In this document: one piece after another, positions 19,044 through 29,095 of the stretch
Layout of the letters: every line of letters begins with the position of its first letter
Numbering within the stretch: position 1 is the stretch's first letter
From: Bacteriovoracaceae bacterium
GTDB taxonomy: Bacteria > Bdellovibrionota > Bacteriovoracia > Bacteriovoracales > Bacteriovoracaceae
Length of the DNA stretch: 64,000 nucleotides
Reading direction: 5' to 3'
Assembly: GCA_013141065.1 (NCBI GenBank)
Contig: JABFRR010000013.1
Span: 1 to 64,000, forward strand
The notes under the pieces: model-generated
The model's database searches: none
What the model was told of the DNA's origin: nothing
The model's input: the letters and a program-made list of their open reading frames with translations, nothing else
Position numbers and translations under genes: made by a program

Positions 19044-19994
19044 AAACACACTCCTGTTATGAATATTTTACACGTGTCAGAAAAAAAACTAATTTTATTT
19101 TCATTAGGACTTTTTATCCTGTATGAAGACGTTAAATTTTTGGAGTTGTTCATGAAAACAGTTTATTCATCTTCATTATTCATGTGCTTTATGACGATAA
19201 GTCCCTTGTTCGTACAAATTACAAAGGCTCAAGAAAATATAGTTCTCAACAATTCAAACAATATGAGCTTTTTAGAGAGATTAGAAAGCGAACATAACAT
19301 TTTATTGAGCAAAAATACCAAGAAGTGGATGAAGAGATGGAAAAATGTTGACCTAGATGATTTGTCAACTTTTCAATTCAAAGAACTTTCAGGAACTACT
19401 TCAGTCAATTTAAAAATACATAAAATAGATCCAACTGATCCAAAAGGAACTAAGTCTTATGGAACTTTTTTGGGTCTTAATGATTCAGGAAATCCCAACA
19501 CAGAAATTGCTTATTTTCAATTAGCGGCTATCTTGGGCGTCGACCATTTATATCGACCTGCTCTCAGATACTATTTAGGAGCAAAGGCTCAATCTGAATT
19601 TAAAAAACTTCTATTATCTGCTGAATTTTCTGGAAAAATGAGAAATTTAAATAAAGAATTTCTACTAAAAGAAATTGCCAAAAATAAGCCATTAGAGGGT
19701 GCTTTAAAAGCTAAAAAAGATGAAAGTTCCATCGAGTTTGAAAGCGCTGTAATGACTGCTCGTTTTTCTAAAAAATTAATATTGAATAATAAATACCCAT
19801 TTTTAAAAGCACTAAGTGCAAATGAAGCTCAACCGAGAAAAGGTGAGAAGAACACCATTCTCAAAGACTATATTGGTGATGAGTTTGAGTTAAGCAAAGA
19901 GTTTTCAAATCAGTTGATATTGGATGTGATCTTTGGGCAGTACGATAGATTTTCAGGTGGTAACGTGGTGATTAGTAAGGATGAAGCAGGTGTC

Positions 19995-21367
19995 CGTATT
20001 GATTCATAATAAAATGTTACTAAGGGGCTAAGTGTCAACAAATAGTAAGCGTAGATCATTTTGATTGCTCCTGATTTCTATTATACTCATTTACAATTTT
20101 AAAGAAATTAGTCAATTTTTCCTCTAAACCTTTTTTTAATTCAAATGGATTTAGTATTCTTTTTTCTTCTGATAATTTAATTTTTTGCTCTTCTGATAAA
20201 GAGCTTGACTCCATTAATCTTTGATACGGAGTTATTGGCTTGTCATAAACTTTCTTTATCCGAGCACCGATTCTTATCTTTTCTTTTAATTTAAAAGTAG
20301 GAAGGAAAAAATTTTGAAGAGGATTCCAGTAATCAACATAGATTTCATTCATCAATTCAACTAACTCTTTTTTCTCAAAACGCTGATAACCAAAGAGTTC
20401 TCTAACATGAGTGAAGTTTTTTTGCTCGACATAACAGTTATCATTTTTCTTGTAAGGCCTAGATCTTGTAAATTTAATTTTCTTTTCTTGAAACATATTA
20501 AAGACCGGTGTGTTTAAAAACTCAGAGCCAGAATCTGTATTAATGGCCTTTAAAGTATATGGAATACTTTTTTTGATGTTGACTAGGGCATCTCGTACTT
20601 CAGCTCCTTTCTTCGTATAAAGGCCCTATTGACGGTCCAGGTAGAAAAAATATCTGTAAGCGTAATTGAGTTAATAAAAACACCCTCGAGATGATCTCCA
20701 CAATGAGCAACTGTGTCTGACTGAACAAAGCCAGGCTCAGTAATGACAGAATCAAGTGTATTGATTGGAACTTTGTTTTTCATGTACCGGGCCGGTGATG
20801 TTGAAGTCAGCCCTTTCATTGCCGGAGACTCATTTTTTTTAATTTTTTTAACAAATCTTGCCAGTGTAGATGCACTCATCTTTTGAAGTAGAAACTTAAT
20901 GTGGTTATCAACATTATTTTCGCGATACTTGGGTAACCAATCCGGAAATGCGGCCTTCATTCTTTTAGGTGAAATTCTTTCCATTGAGATCCAAAGATAT
21001 TGAATGTGCGGTAGTAAAAGTTCTTCAGGATACTTAACTTTTGCACCACAATTTATTTTTTTATTTTCAATTGCAGAAGTTGAGTTTAAAATTCTAATAA
21101 TTGTTTTACGATGTCGGCTAGAGATAAGAGCGGCATGGTCTAATAGTTGAGTTTTTTTCTCTTTTGTAGATATGAAATATATTTTTGCCAGAGCCTTAAA
21201 GTACTCTATTGCTGTAGAGTAACTCATTTCTTCCTTCCTTGGTTGAATTAAGTTATTGGGATTATTGCTGTAATTCCATTTTAACCAGGAAGGGAGTTTT
21301 GAGGCAACCAACTCGAAAATCACAATCAAGTTACCAAGTCTCGGTAACAGATAATATGAATCAATTC
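19995..21367 (-). mobile_element. Insertion sequence with rve-type transposase, inside the kinase-like gene
   Basis: 1373 bp flanked by the direct repeat GGTGTC (19989-19994 and 21368-21373). The inner ends are inverted: ATTGATTCATA at the left and, on the other strand, ATTGATTCATA at the right, with TGTTAC a few bases further in on both sides. It carries a single transposase gene on the minus strand. Confidence 0.8.
20056..21227 (-). pseudogene. Integrase-core (rve) transposase, frameshifted
   Basis: ATG 21227 (MSYSTAIEYFKAL) is preceded by AAGGAAGGAAGAA, so the longer upstream extension is not real. The first half has helix-turn-helix-like sequence, then FVQSDTVAHCGDH with the first Asp. 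After a one-base slip near 20608 (two G where three restore the frame) it continues KGAEVRDALVNI, INTDSGSEFLN with the second Asp, and NCYVEQKN with the Glu. This is a DDE integrase core of the rve superfamily. The IS family is not certain. Confidence 0.75.
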
Positions 21368-21736
21368 GGTGTCGCTCATATTGTTTCAACTGATAATGGT
21401 GGTGCAGATGTTGTTGATTCAAAGGCGATTGCAGAAAAGGTGTCTAGAATGTTTAGCCGATATGATAAAAATGTAATCTCTGTGATTAGAGATATGAATC
21501 AATTTTTAAAAGGTGAAAAAACAGAATTTTATGGATATACCTCACCACAAACTTTCGTTGTCGAGCTTGGATTATATTATCGATTCAGCCCAGAAAGATA
21601 TGTAAAAGCACTAATTGAAAACACCGACATTCTATTAAATGCAGTAAATGAAAATCATAAAAAAAGCGGTGAGAAAATCTATTTTTAAATTTAAATAATT
21701 CTTAAAAACTAAATTGCGGTACAAAAAACCTAAAAC

Positions 21737-23017
21737 TTAAAAATAATCTTTTCTAAAAAGAATTTCTTTTCTCTCAGGGCCAAAAGCCAAAATCCCAACA
21801 GGGATTCCTAAAAAGTTTTCAATTTCTAAAATGTAATCATTAAGCTCTGGTGAAAGATCTTTTGAGCTCTTATTGGTGAAATCATCTTTAAATGGCTTAA
21901 GAGTTTTATACACTGGTTTTGCTTTATAAAGATCAATTCCAGGATAAGCACACTTAATCGTTTTGCCTTCGTACTCATAGGCAACACACACTTTTAATTC
22001 GTCTACTAGGCAGAGAATATCTAATTTAGTAAGAGCAATTGAAGTCAGGTTTGAAGCCTTAACTGAATATTTTAAAAGAGGTAAATCAATCCAGCCACAA
22101 CGACGTTTTCTGCCAGTTGTAGCACCAAATTCTTTACCGATTGATTGAATTTTTTCACCAACTTCATCAAAAAGTTCTGTGGGAAACGGGCCTTCACCAA
22201 CGCGAGTTGTGTAGGCTTTAGTAATTCCTAAAACTTCTTCAACGTGAGACTCTGGAATTCCAGCACCGGTATAAACTCCACCCAATGAAGTAGATGATGA
22301 TGTGACAAATGGATAAGTTCCATAATCAACATCAAGAAGAATTCCCTGAGCACCTTCAAAAAGGATTTTCTTTTTGGCCTGGACAGCATGATCGAGATAA
22401 GAAAATGTATCACAAACAAATGGTTTTACATTTTTACCTAGATCAAAAAGTCTTTGTGCTTCAACTTCTACAGAAGGGAAGTCAACATTGTAGCGGTGCT
22501 TGAAAAGAATTTCTTTTTCGCCCAAGTTACGGGTAAGTTTTGTTTTTAAAGACTCTAGGTCAAAAAGATCTTTTAATTTAATAGCACATCTACCAACTTT
22601 ATCTTCGTAAGCTGGCCCTATTCCTTTTCCGGTTGTACCGATTTTCACTGAACCTTGGCTTTCGCGAGCGGCATCAAGTAATTTGTTATAACTAGTTATA
22701 ACAGTCACGTTCTCAGAAATTTTTAAATTTTCTGATGTCACTTTTATTCCGGCTGCTGCAACTGTTTTAAGCTCTACTTGAAAGGCTTCTGGTTCAAAAA
22801 CAACCCCGTGGCCGATAACAGAAACTGAATGTGGATGAAGTATTCCAGAAGGGATTAAGTGAAGAACTATTTTATTTCCATCTACGATAATGGTGTGACC
22901 GGCATTGTTGCCACCTTGGTAGCGAACTACCACATCACATTTTTCGCTTAAAAGATCGGTGATTTTTCCTTTGCCTTCATCACCCCATTGAGCACCAATG
23001 ATCGCTAATGTTTTCAT
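21737..23017 (-). CDS. purA: Adenylosuccinate synthetase
   Basis: 426 residues, full length. GAQWGDEGKGK at residues 8-18 is the GTP-binding loop with the catalytic Asp. NNAGHTI, TTGKGIGPAYEDK, EGAQGILLDVDYGTYPFVT and TTGRKRRCGW are all in place. It makes adenylosuccinate from IMP, aspartate and GTP in AMP synthesis. Its ATG overlaps the stop of the upstream dehydrogenase gene by one base, so the two are coupled. Confidence 0.97.
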   Translation of the reverse strand: MKTLAIIGAQWGDEGKGKITDLLSEKCDVVVRYQGGNNAGHTIIVDGNKIVLHLIPSGILHPHSVSVIGHGVVFEPEAFQVELKTVAAAGIKVTSENLKISENVTVITSYNKLLDAARESQGSVKIGTTGKGIGPAYEDKVGRCAIKLKDLFDLESLKTKLTRNLGEKEILFKHRYNVDFPSVEVEAQRLFDLGKNVKPFVCDTFSYLDHAVQAKKKILFEGAQGILLDVDYGTYPFVTSSSTSLGGVYTGAGIPESHVEEVLGITKAYTTRVGEGPFPTELFDEVGEKIQSIGKEFGATTGRKRRCGWIDLPLLKYSVKASNLTSIALTKLDILCLVDELKVCVAYEYEGKTIKCAYPGIDLYKAKPVYKTLKPFKDDFTNKSSKDLSPELNDYILEIENFLGIPVGILAFGPERKEILFRKDYF

Positions 23018-23967
23018 TATTTACCTTTTACTTCGTTGAGTAGATTATTGTTGACGAAAAATTCATTGATCTGGTGAACTGCCATTTCTCCGACTCTAAA
23101 TTGAGCTTCTTCTGTCGAAGCACCAACGTGTGGAGACATAATTAAGTTAGGGAGTTCTTTTAATTTTGAATCAGCTGGCAATGGCTCAACTGCAAAAACA
23201 TCAAATCCGGCACAACGAATTTTTTTATCTTTTAATATTGTATAAAGAGCGTCTTCATCGACAATGCCACCGCGAGCAGCATTTACCAGAATAGCGTCTT
23301 TTTTCATCATTCCTAAAAGCTCTCCAGTGATCATGCCTTTTGTTTGGGGTAAAAGTGGAGTGTGAATAGTCACGATGTCACATGTTGAAAAAATTTCCTT
23401 TAAGTCATTTGTCTTTTTAGTATTTGGTAGATCTGAAGACTCTAATACTGGATCAAAAAAGAGAATTTCTGGTTCAAATCCAGATATTCTTTTAGCGACG
23501 ATTTGTCCGATTCGACCGAAACCTACGATCCCGACTTTTTTCTTCCATAACTCTAAACCAGTGAGAGCATTCTTTTCCCACTTACCTTCGTGCATAGTTT
23601 TGTCAGCAAAAGGTGTGTTGCGAAGACAAGACATCATAAGTGCAACTGCTTGCTCGGCTGCAGAGTTATTGTTGGCACCTGGAGTATTGGCCACTTTAAC
23701 ATTTTTAGTTGCACACAAACCTTTATCGATATTGTCTGTTCCTTCACCCGCACGAATAACTATTTTTAAATTTGGTGCCAGTTCCAAAAGCTCAGCATTT
23801 ATTGTTGTTGCTGATCTGATAATTAATCCATTTACTCTTGGAAGAAGGGCCTTTAGTTCATCTTGTGAAACTTTTGAAGTTGGATGAACTTCTAATTGAG
23901 AGTTTTTTTTCAATTCTTCAAATAATGTTTTATCAAAACCGTCTGGAACGACAATAAAAGGTTTCAT
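23017..23967 (-). CDS. serA: D-3-phosphoglycerate dehydrogenase-like, short form
   Basis: 316 residues of the D-isomer-specific 2-hydroxyacid dehydrogenase family. LIIRSATTINAELL, the NAD-binding GIVGFGRIGQIV, NAARGGIVDEDAL, and the catalytic His in MSPHVGAST. It ends without the ACT regulatory domain found in longer SerA proteins. First step of serine synthesis is the likely job, but a related hydroxyacid substrate cannot be excluded. CAGGAGACC precedes the ATG. Operon with purA. Confidence 0.85.
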   Translation of the reverse strand: MKPFIVVPDGFDKTLFEELKKNSQLEVHPTSKVSQDELKALLPRVNGLIIRSATTINAELLELAPNLKIVIRAGEGTDNIDKGLCATKNVKVANTPGANNNSAAEQAVALMMSCLRNTPFADKTMHEGKWEKNALTGLELWKKKVGIVGFGRIGQIVAKRISGFEPEILFFDPVLESSDLPNTKKTNDLKEIFSTCDIVTIHTPLLPQTKGMITGELLGMMKKDAILVNAARGGIVDEDALYTILKDKKIRCAGFDVFAVEPLPADSKLKELPNLIMSPHVGASTEEAQFRVGEMAVHQINEFFVNNNLLNEVKGK

Positions 23968-24051
23968 GAGGTGGTCTCCTGGATAGGTGTGAATGGGTTT
24001 GGATTCGGCTCATTATAGGTGGATAGCCAGGCTTGGGGAAGACTTAATTTC

Positions 24052-24597
24052 TTAAATATCGGTTAAAAGATTTTGCAGATGCTCAGTGAGTTTATGAAGC
24101 ACTGAAGAAGGGAAGTCTATTTGACGATAGGTAATCCCCGAGAGTTCAAAGATTTTTTTGGCAATACGATTAGATTCAGTTTCTTGATGCTTATCTGAAA
24201 GATAAATCACTTCTTTAACTTTAGAAGATGCGATGAGTTTCGCACACTCATTGCAGGGAAATAATGTAACATAGGCCCTAGAGCCCTCCAGGGATCTGGT
24301 CGAATGCAAAATCGCATTGGCTTCACTGTGGACCACGTAACCGTATTTTTGAAATTCCAAGGGAGCCGACTTGTCTTTTCCCCAAGGAACTTTTGATTCG
24401 TCGATTCCAGCCACAAAGCCATTGTAGCCCATGGTGATCTGATGATTATTTTTATCGACAAAGACCGAGCCTACTTTGGTCGCTGGATCTTTTGATTTAA
24501 AAGCAGATATCATTGCTTGAAGCATGAAGTACTCATCCCACGATAGCGCAGATTTCGAGGGGATGAAATTAATGTGAGGCTCTGTTTGTTCAGTCAT
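24052..24597 (-). CDS. dCMP deaminase / ComEB-like cytidine deaminase
   Basis: 181 residues from ATG 24597 (MTEQTEPHINF). The zinc site is HSEANAIL (HxE) and PCNECAK (PCxxC), with the family start SWDEYFMLQAMISAFKSKDPATKVG and GYNGF. Converts dCMP to dUMP to feed thymidylate synthesis. An in-frame TTG at 24636 would extend it, but that TTGACT looks more like a promoter -35 box. Confidence 0.88.
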   Translation of the reverse strand: MTEQTEPHINFIPSKSALSWDEYFMLQAMISAFKSKDPATKVGSVFVDKNNHQITMGYNGFVAGIDESKVPWGKDKSAPLEFQKYGYVVHSEANAILHSTRSLEGSRAYVTLFPCNECAKLIASSKVKEVIYLSDKHQETESNRIAKKIFELSGITYRQIDFPSSVLHKLTEHLQNLLTDI

Positions 24598-24614
24598 GTG
24601 AGCTATAAAATCTA

Positions 24615-24636
24615 ATTTATGCTGCCTTTTAGTCAA
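24615..24636 (-). promoter_or_regulatory. Possible promoter of the deaminase gene
   Basis: On the minus strand TTGACT (24631-24636), then a 16-base spacer and TAGATT. The -10 match is modest. Confidence 0.35.
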
Positions 24637-24712
24637 GAAAATTAAAAAGTTTCTTGTATCATCTGATTTAACTAGTTACACTTAAATAGAATATTCACTA
24701 ATTGAGGTTTCA

Positions 24713-25159
24713 ATGAAAACAGATTTTGATACACTGCGTGCACTCGCTAGCTATACGATCAACAATCTCAAAGAGAAAAAGTTGATCGAATTTCACCCAA
24801 CTAACCGCGAAGGTTTGATTGAGGCGATGGCGACGGAATACGGCGTTAGTTTTGCTACTGATGAAGATGTGAGAGATCAGGCCATCGAAGAAGTCGAAGA
24901 AAAAATGGGTGTCGACAATCTTCCTGAAGATGTAACTGAGTCTGAAATGTTTAATCACGCCAGAAAAGAAATTATTAAGTCATTTAATGGCGAAAATATT
25001 GGTGGACTCTACCTTGTTGAGTCACTTCACCAAATTGCTATTCGCATGAAAGATTTCGTTTTAAATTGTGACTTGATAGATGATGTTTTTGGATCTGATG
25101 AAGAGCTGATTGCCTTTTTGGTCGCAAAAATTAGACTTTTTTCTCCTAAAAAAAATTAA
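24713..25159 (+). CDS. Conserved small acidic protein, possibly DUF507-like
   Basis: 148 residues, acidic and mostly helical, with no membrane segment. TLRALASYTINNLKEKKLIEF and the repeated helical layout recall DUF507 proteins of deltaproteobacteria-like lineages, but I cannot confirm the family. Transcribed away from the deaminase, and closed by a strong terminator. Confidence 0.6.
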   Translation: MKTDFDTLRALASYTINNLKEKKLIEFHPTNREGLIEAMATEYGVSFATDEDVRDQAIEEVEEKMGVDNLPEDVTESEMFNHARKEIIKSFNGENIGGLYLVESLHQIAIRMKDFVLNCDLIDDVFGSDEELIAFLVAKIRLFSPKKN

Positions 25160-25176
25160 CTAAGTCTTTAATAGAA

Positions 25177-25198
25177 GGCACCTTAGGGTGCCTTTTTT
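25177..25198 (+). terminator. Rho-independent terminator
   Basis: GGCACC (25177-25182), loop TTAG, GGTGCC (25187-25192), then six T. Confidence 0.9.
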
Positions 25199-25270
25199 GT
25201 TTTAATTCTAAACAATACCTAAACGTTTTGCTCAACTTTGCCGATAGTCTCCTTGTTAGGAGATTATACA

Positions 25271-26972
25271 ATGGCTAATCATGTTCAACACAAGGTGCTA
25301 TTGCTCTTGTCCGGGGGTAAAGACTCCCATCAAGTTTTGAAGTTACTCCTAGATGAAGGGCATGAAGTTCATAGATGGAATTCAAGGCTTAGAGCGAGTC
25401 GGAGCTTTGAAAGCTGCACAGGAGCTGGGGGCTTCGCTTGATGTTGTGAAGTTAAGCTTTTTCGACGAAGAAACGTGGAATCCAGCAAAGTTACTCTTAA
25501 GAGACTTAGCGATGGGATACATTGCGATTAAAAAAGCAAAAAGCCTTGGTGCAACCCAGTTGGCCACAGGAGTAAAAGGTGCTGATCTAGCAGATCCAGA
25601 TCTCTGGTGGCTGAGTTATTTTTTAAATTTTGGAAAATGGGCCTTGAGTCTTGTTGGTATCGAGCTTATTTTTCCCATTTGGAATGCGGCGGCTTCCGAT
25701 AAGTCTGCAGAAAAAACTAAAACAAAGAAATCGACAACTTTATCAAAAAAAATCTTTTATAATAGCCTTCAACTTTTACCCGAAATTTTAAGACACCCTT
25801 TTTATCGAATGAAATACTCCAAGGTCCCGATTTCGATTCCACCGGGTCTGACTTTTCAATTGGCGAGAACAAAAGAAGATCTAGAGGCGGCTTTTAAGCT
25901 CTTGCATAATGCCTATGTTGAACAAGGATTTATTGAACCACAAGATTCTGGCATGAGATTTATTATCCAACATGCACTTCCTACAACAAGTATTCTCATT
26001 GCAAAAATGAATGATGTGGTTGTTGGAACGATCTCTGTCATGCGAGATACCCCTCTGGGTCTACCCATGGAAAAGGCTTTTGATATTTCTCACTTAAAAG
26101 TTAAGGGCCAAAGAGTTTCTGAATTTTCGAGCCTGGCCATTCATCCAGATTTTCGCAGAAGCATGTCAGGTGTAATTTTTTTTCCACTTACTTTATATGC
26201 TGCTAATTTTGCCAAAAATTGTTTTGGGACAGATTATTTAGTGTTCAACCTCTATCCTCATCATGCAGATTTCTATAATGCTATCTTTGGATCAACATAT
26301 TTAAAAAGCCAAAAGGCGATCACAGAAGATTATTTAGGAGCTCCAGCTGCAGGTATTCAACTGGATCTTAAAGAAGTTATAAATTTTGCTCGTGAAAAGT
26401 ACGATGGTTTATCAGCTGAGAGAAATCTTTACGATTATACATTTTTTAAAAATCACTCTTACTTTATTTATCCGGCAAGTGATTTAGGATCAATTAATCA
26501 TCCTGTCATGACTCCTGAAATATTTCGATATTTTTTTATGGAGAAATCAAAAATTTTAGAGGATATCTCTTTATTGGAAGGGCAAGTATTAAACTCTTAT
26601 TATCCAATCGAAGCATTTTCAAATGTAATCCCGATGGTGCAAAAGAAAAGTCGAGCAGACATGCGACAGGCCAGTCGTTGGGATGTCAAACTTGTTGGTG
26701 AGTTGGTTGATTTTAAGACGAATGAGCGCCGCTGTGTAAGTTTCACCGATGTGTCGAGATGGGGATTTAAGGCCAATGCCGATATCGAATTTAAAATTGA
26801 AAATCTATATACTTTTGAAATTAAGTTAACTGATGAAAAAATTGCAGTCATTGTTGCAGCACCAGTTTGGTCTTCAAGAGATGAGTTTGGTTTTAAAATC
26901 ATCGAAGAAAATGAGCATTGGCATGAAATCATAATCACACAGGAACAAAAATTATTTGCGATTGCTGCTTAG
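25271..26972 (+). pseudogene. PP-loop ATPase / FeeM-like acyltransferase / PilZ fusion with a frameshift
   Basis: ATG 25271 follows TTAGGAG. The first 25 codons give KVLLLLSGGKDSHQVLKLLL, a PP-loop ATP-pyrophosphatase site. The frame then changes between about 25345 and 25375. Removing one G from GGG near 25352 joins it to MKFIDGIQGLERVGALKAAQ in the 25353-26972 frame. The latter continues the PP-loop domain (ATGVKGADLADPDLWW), then a GNAT fold of the FeeM N-acyl amino acid synthase type (about residues 163-355; VFNLYPHHADFYNAIFG, GAPAAG), and a C-terminal PilZ-like domain (RQASRWDVKL, SFTDVSRWGFKA). The frameshift may be real decay, strain variation or a sequence error. Confidence 0.65.
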
Positions 26973-27089
26973 ATTCCCATGTAACAACTCAGGGTCGACA
27001 ATTCTTTGACAAAAAAAGTATCTAGAGTTTGTCTTAACTGTTCTGAAAGCAATATATGATATATCTTCTTCATCGAGAGGATTATCACA

Positions 27090-28349
27090 ATGAAAATTGC
27101 AGTTATTGGTTCAGGAATTTCAGGACTTTCAGCAGCTTGGTTACTTAATAGAGAATCGACTAACGAAGTGACACTTTTTGAAGCAGCAGATTATTTAGGC
27201 GGGCATTCAAATACTGTTGACGTCCAGCTAGAAGGTTTAAGTCATCCAGTGGATACAGGCTTTCTCGTCCACAATCCCAACACCTATCCAAATCTCATTG
27301 CCCTTTTTAAATATTTAAACGTAGAGGTTGTTGAAACTGATATGTCTTTTAGCGTGAAAATTGGGGATCAAAAAATTGAATGGGCCGGTGAAAACCTCAA
27401 GACAGTGTTTGCTCAAAAGAAAAACATCTTGAGAATTGGTTTCTGGCGAATGATTTTAGATATATTAAGATTTAATAAAGAAGCAGAAAAAAACTTAGTG
27501 ATATCGCGTGAAAAAAAATTGAGTTTAGGTGAATTAATAAAAATTGGTAAATATTCAAATGAGTTCAGAGACTGGTACCTAATCCCTATGGGTGCGGCGA
27601 TTTGGTCGACATCAACAGAAGAAATGCAAATTTTTCCAGCTGAAAATTTTTTACAATTTTGTATTAATCATTCTTTACTTCAAGTAGAAGGTCGCCCGCT
27701 TTGGAGAACTGTCAAAAATGGTTCAAGGGAGTATGTTAAAAAAATGGCGTTAGATCTGCCAAGAATATTTTTGAAAGAGGCGGTCACTGAAGTTAAACGC
27801 ATTGGGGATGAGGTCTTAGTCATAACTCAAAAAAGAGAAGAAAAATTTGGGAAGGTTATTTTTGCAACTCACTCTGATCAAACACTCAGAATTCTAAAAG
27901 ACGTTTCCAATGTAGAGAGAAATGTCTTAGAAAAAATTAGGTATCAAGCCAATAAGGCATACTTACATACTGATGAGACTTTACTACCAGAATCTAAAAA
28001 AACCTGGTCTGCTTGGAATTATATAGCAGTAACTGATAAACTTAATAAACGATCTGTGGCAGTTAGTTATCTTATAAATAAATTGCAACCTCTGCCATTT
28101 AAATCACAAATAATAGTAACCCTGAATCCAACACATCAACCAAATCCTGATAAGGTTATCCAAGTTTTTGATTATGAACATCCCGTTTTTGATGGCCCGG
28201 CCATCGAAGCTCAGAGTTCTCTAGCTTCTATTCAGGGCAAAGATAATATCTATTTTGCTGGTGCTTGGGCAAAATACGGTTTTCATGAAGACGGCTTAAA
28301 TTCAGGAATTGAAGTGGCAAAACTTCTTGGAGCTAAAGTTCCATGGTAA
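27090..28349 (+). CDS. FAD-dependent oxidoreductase (COG2907 type) of the cfa operon
   Basis: 419 residues. The FAD-binding motif VIGSGISGLSAAWLL is at the N-terminus, DTGFLVHNPNTYPNL follows, and YFAGAWAKYGFHEDGLNSG near the C-terminus is the second flavin contact of amine-oxidase-like proteins. Genes of this type regularly stand beside DUF1365 and cyclopropane synthase genes, where they are thought to act on fatty acyl chains. GAGAGGAT precedes the ATG. First gene of a three-gene operon. Confidence 0.85.
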   Translation: MKIAVIGSGISGLSAAWLLNRESTNEVTLFEAADYLGGHSNTVDVQLEGLSHPVDTGFLVHNPNTYPNLIALFKYLNVEVVETDMSFSVKIGDQKIEWAGENLKTVFAQKKNILRIGFWRMILDILRFNKEAEKNLVISREKKLSLGELIKIGKYSNEFRDWYLIPMGAAIWSTSTEEMQIFPAENFLQFCINHSLLQVEGRPLWRTVKNGSREYVKKMALDLPRIFLKEAVTEVKRIGDEVLVITQKREEKFGKVIFATHSDQTLRILKDVSNVERNVLEKIRYQANKAYLHTDETLLPESKKTWSAWNYIAVTDKLNKRSVAVSYLINKLQPLPFKSQIIVTLNPTHQPNPDKVIQVFDYEHPVFDGPAIEAQSSLASIQGKDNIYFAGAWAKYGFHEDGLNSGIEVAKLLGAKVPW

Positions 28350-29095
28350 AAGATTGGCTTTTTGAAGGAAGAGTTTTTCATGAAAGACTCAAGCCTTTTA
28401 ATCATAAGTTTGTTTATAGTCTCTTTTTTTTGAGATTCCCAATTTCAAAGTTAAAAGAATTAGAAAATAGGTTTTTATCCTTTGATAAATTTAATTTATT
28501 TTCATTTTACAGTAAAGACTATCTCGATGGGAGTGAGCGTCCACTTGAAGAGAAAATAAGGGAAGTTTTAATAAATGAAGGGATTAGTGTCAGTGGTGAA
28601 ATTTATCTGCAGACATTGCCTAGGCTATTGGGATACGGATTCAATCCAGTGAGTTTTTGGTTTGCTTACGACAAAGAAGAAAAGCTATTGGCCATTATGA
28701 GTGAAGTTAATAATACTTTCGGTGATCGTCATTATTACCTATTTCAAAATTTTTCAGATTATAAAAAGATAACAACTAAAAAAGTTTTTCACGTATCACC
28801 TTTTTTTGATATTAAGGGCGATTATCAGTTTAGCTTTAATTCAAAATCGGTCACGATAAATTATATTGACACAGATGTGGGGGATAGCTTTTTCACTAGC
28901 ACATTAGTGGAAGACTCTAAGCTTGAATACAGTTCAAGAAACTTATTAAAGATTTTTTTTAAATACCCATTTATGTCTTTCATGGTGATGTTTCGTATTC
29001 ATTGGCAAGCATTAAGACTTTTTATAAAAAAAGCACAGTTTTATAAGCGACCAACCCCACCTAAAGACTTACTAACGAAGGAAATAAATAGATGA
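28343..29095 (+). CDS. DUF1365 family protein
   Basis: 250 residues, overlapping the previous gene by seven bases. It shows the DUF1365 pattern: FEGRVFHERLKPFNHKFVY at the start, PRLLGYGFNPVSFWF, and EVNNTFGDRHYY. No catalytic function is established that I can state. The linkage to the oxidoreductase and the cyclopropane synthase implies a role in modifying membrane fatty acids. Confidence 0.88.
   Translation: MVKDWLFEGRVFHERLKPFNHKFVYSLFFLRFPISKLKELENRFLSFDKFNLFSFYSKDYLDGSERPLEEKIREVLINEGISVSGEIYLQTLPRLLGYGFNPVSFWFAYDKEEKLLAIMSEVNNTFGDRHYYLFQNFSDYKKITTKKVFHVSPFFDIKGDYQFSFNSKSVTINYIDTDVGDSFFTSTLVEDSKLEYSSRNLLKIFFKYPFMSFMVMFRIHWQALRLFIKKAQFYKRPTPPKDLLTKEINR

Larger units (their letters stand above)
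19152..21688 (+). pseudogene. Exported kinase-like gene split by an insertion sequence
   Basis: The 5' part (19152-19994) and 3' part (21374-21688) join in frame when the IS and one copy of GGTGTC are removed, giving about 386 residues. A signal peptide covers residues 1-27 (GGAG precedes ATG 19152). Kinase-like landmarks: Lys88 in VNLKIHK, Glu118 in TEIAYFQLA, Asp265 and Asn271 in GQYDRFSGGNVV, and across the junction the Asp of VSTDNGGADV. That layout resembles Fam20C/HipA/PI4K-like folds. As it stands the 5' fragment ends VRIDS-stop at 20009. The assignment is from motif order only. Confidence 0.65.

Noticed and set aside
21239..21373. Independent gene start for the 149-residue frame at 21239
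   Set aside because: Its first third lies inside the IS. Only 21374-21688 is host sequence, and it continues the interrupted gene.
21228..21422. N-terminal extension of the rve transposase upstream of 21227
   Set aside because: AAGGAAGGAAGAA immediately before ATG 21227 marks the real start; the extension crosses the IS end and overlaps the 3' half of the split kinase-like gene.
27006..27034. Promoter TTGACA upstream of the cfa operon
   Set aside because: A good -35 box is there, but no acceptable -10 at 15-19 bases.
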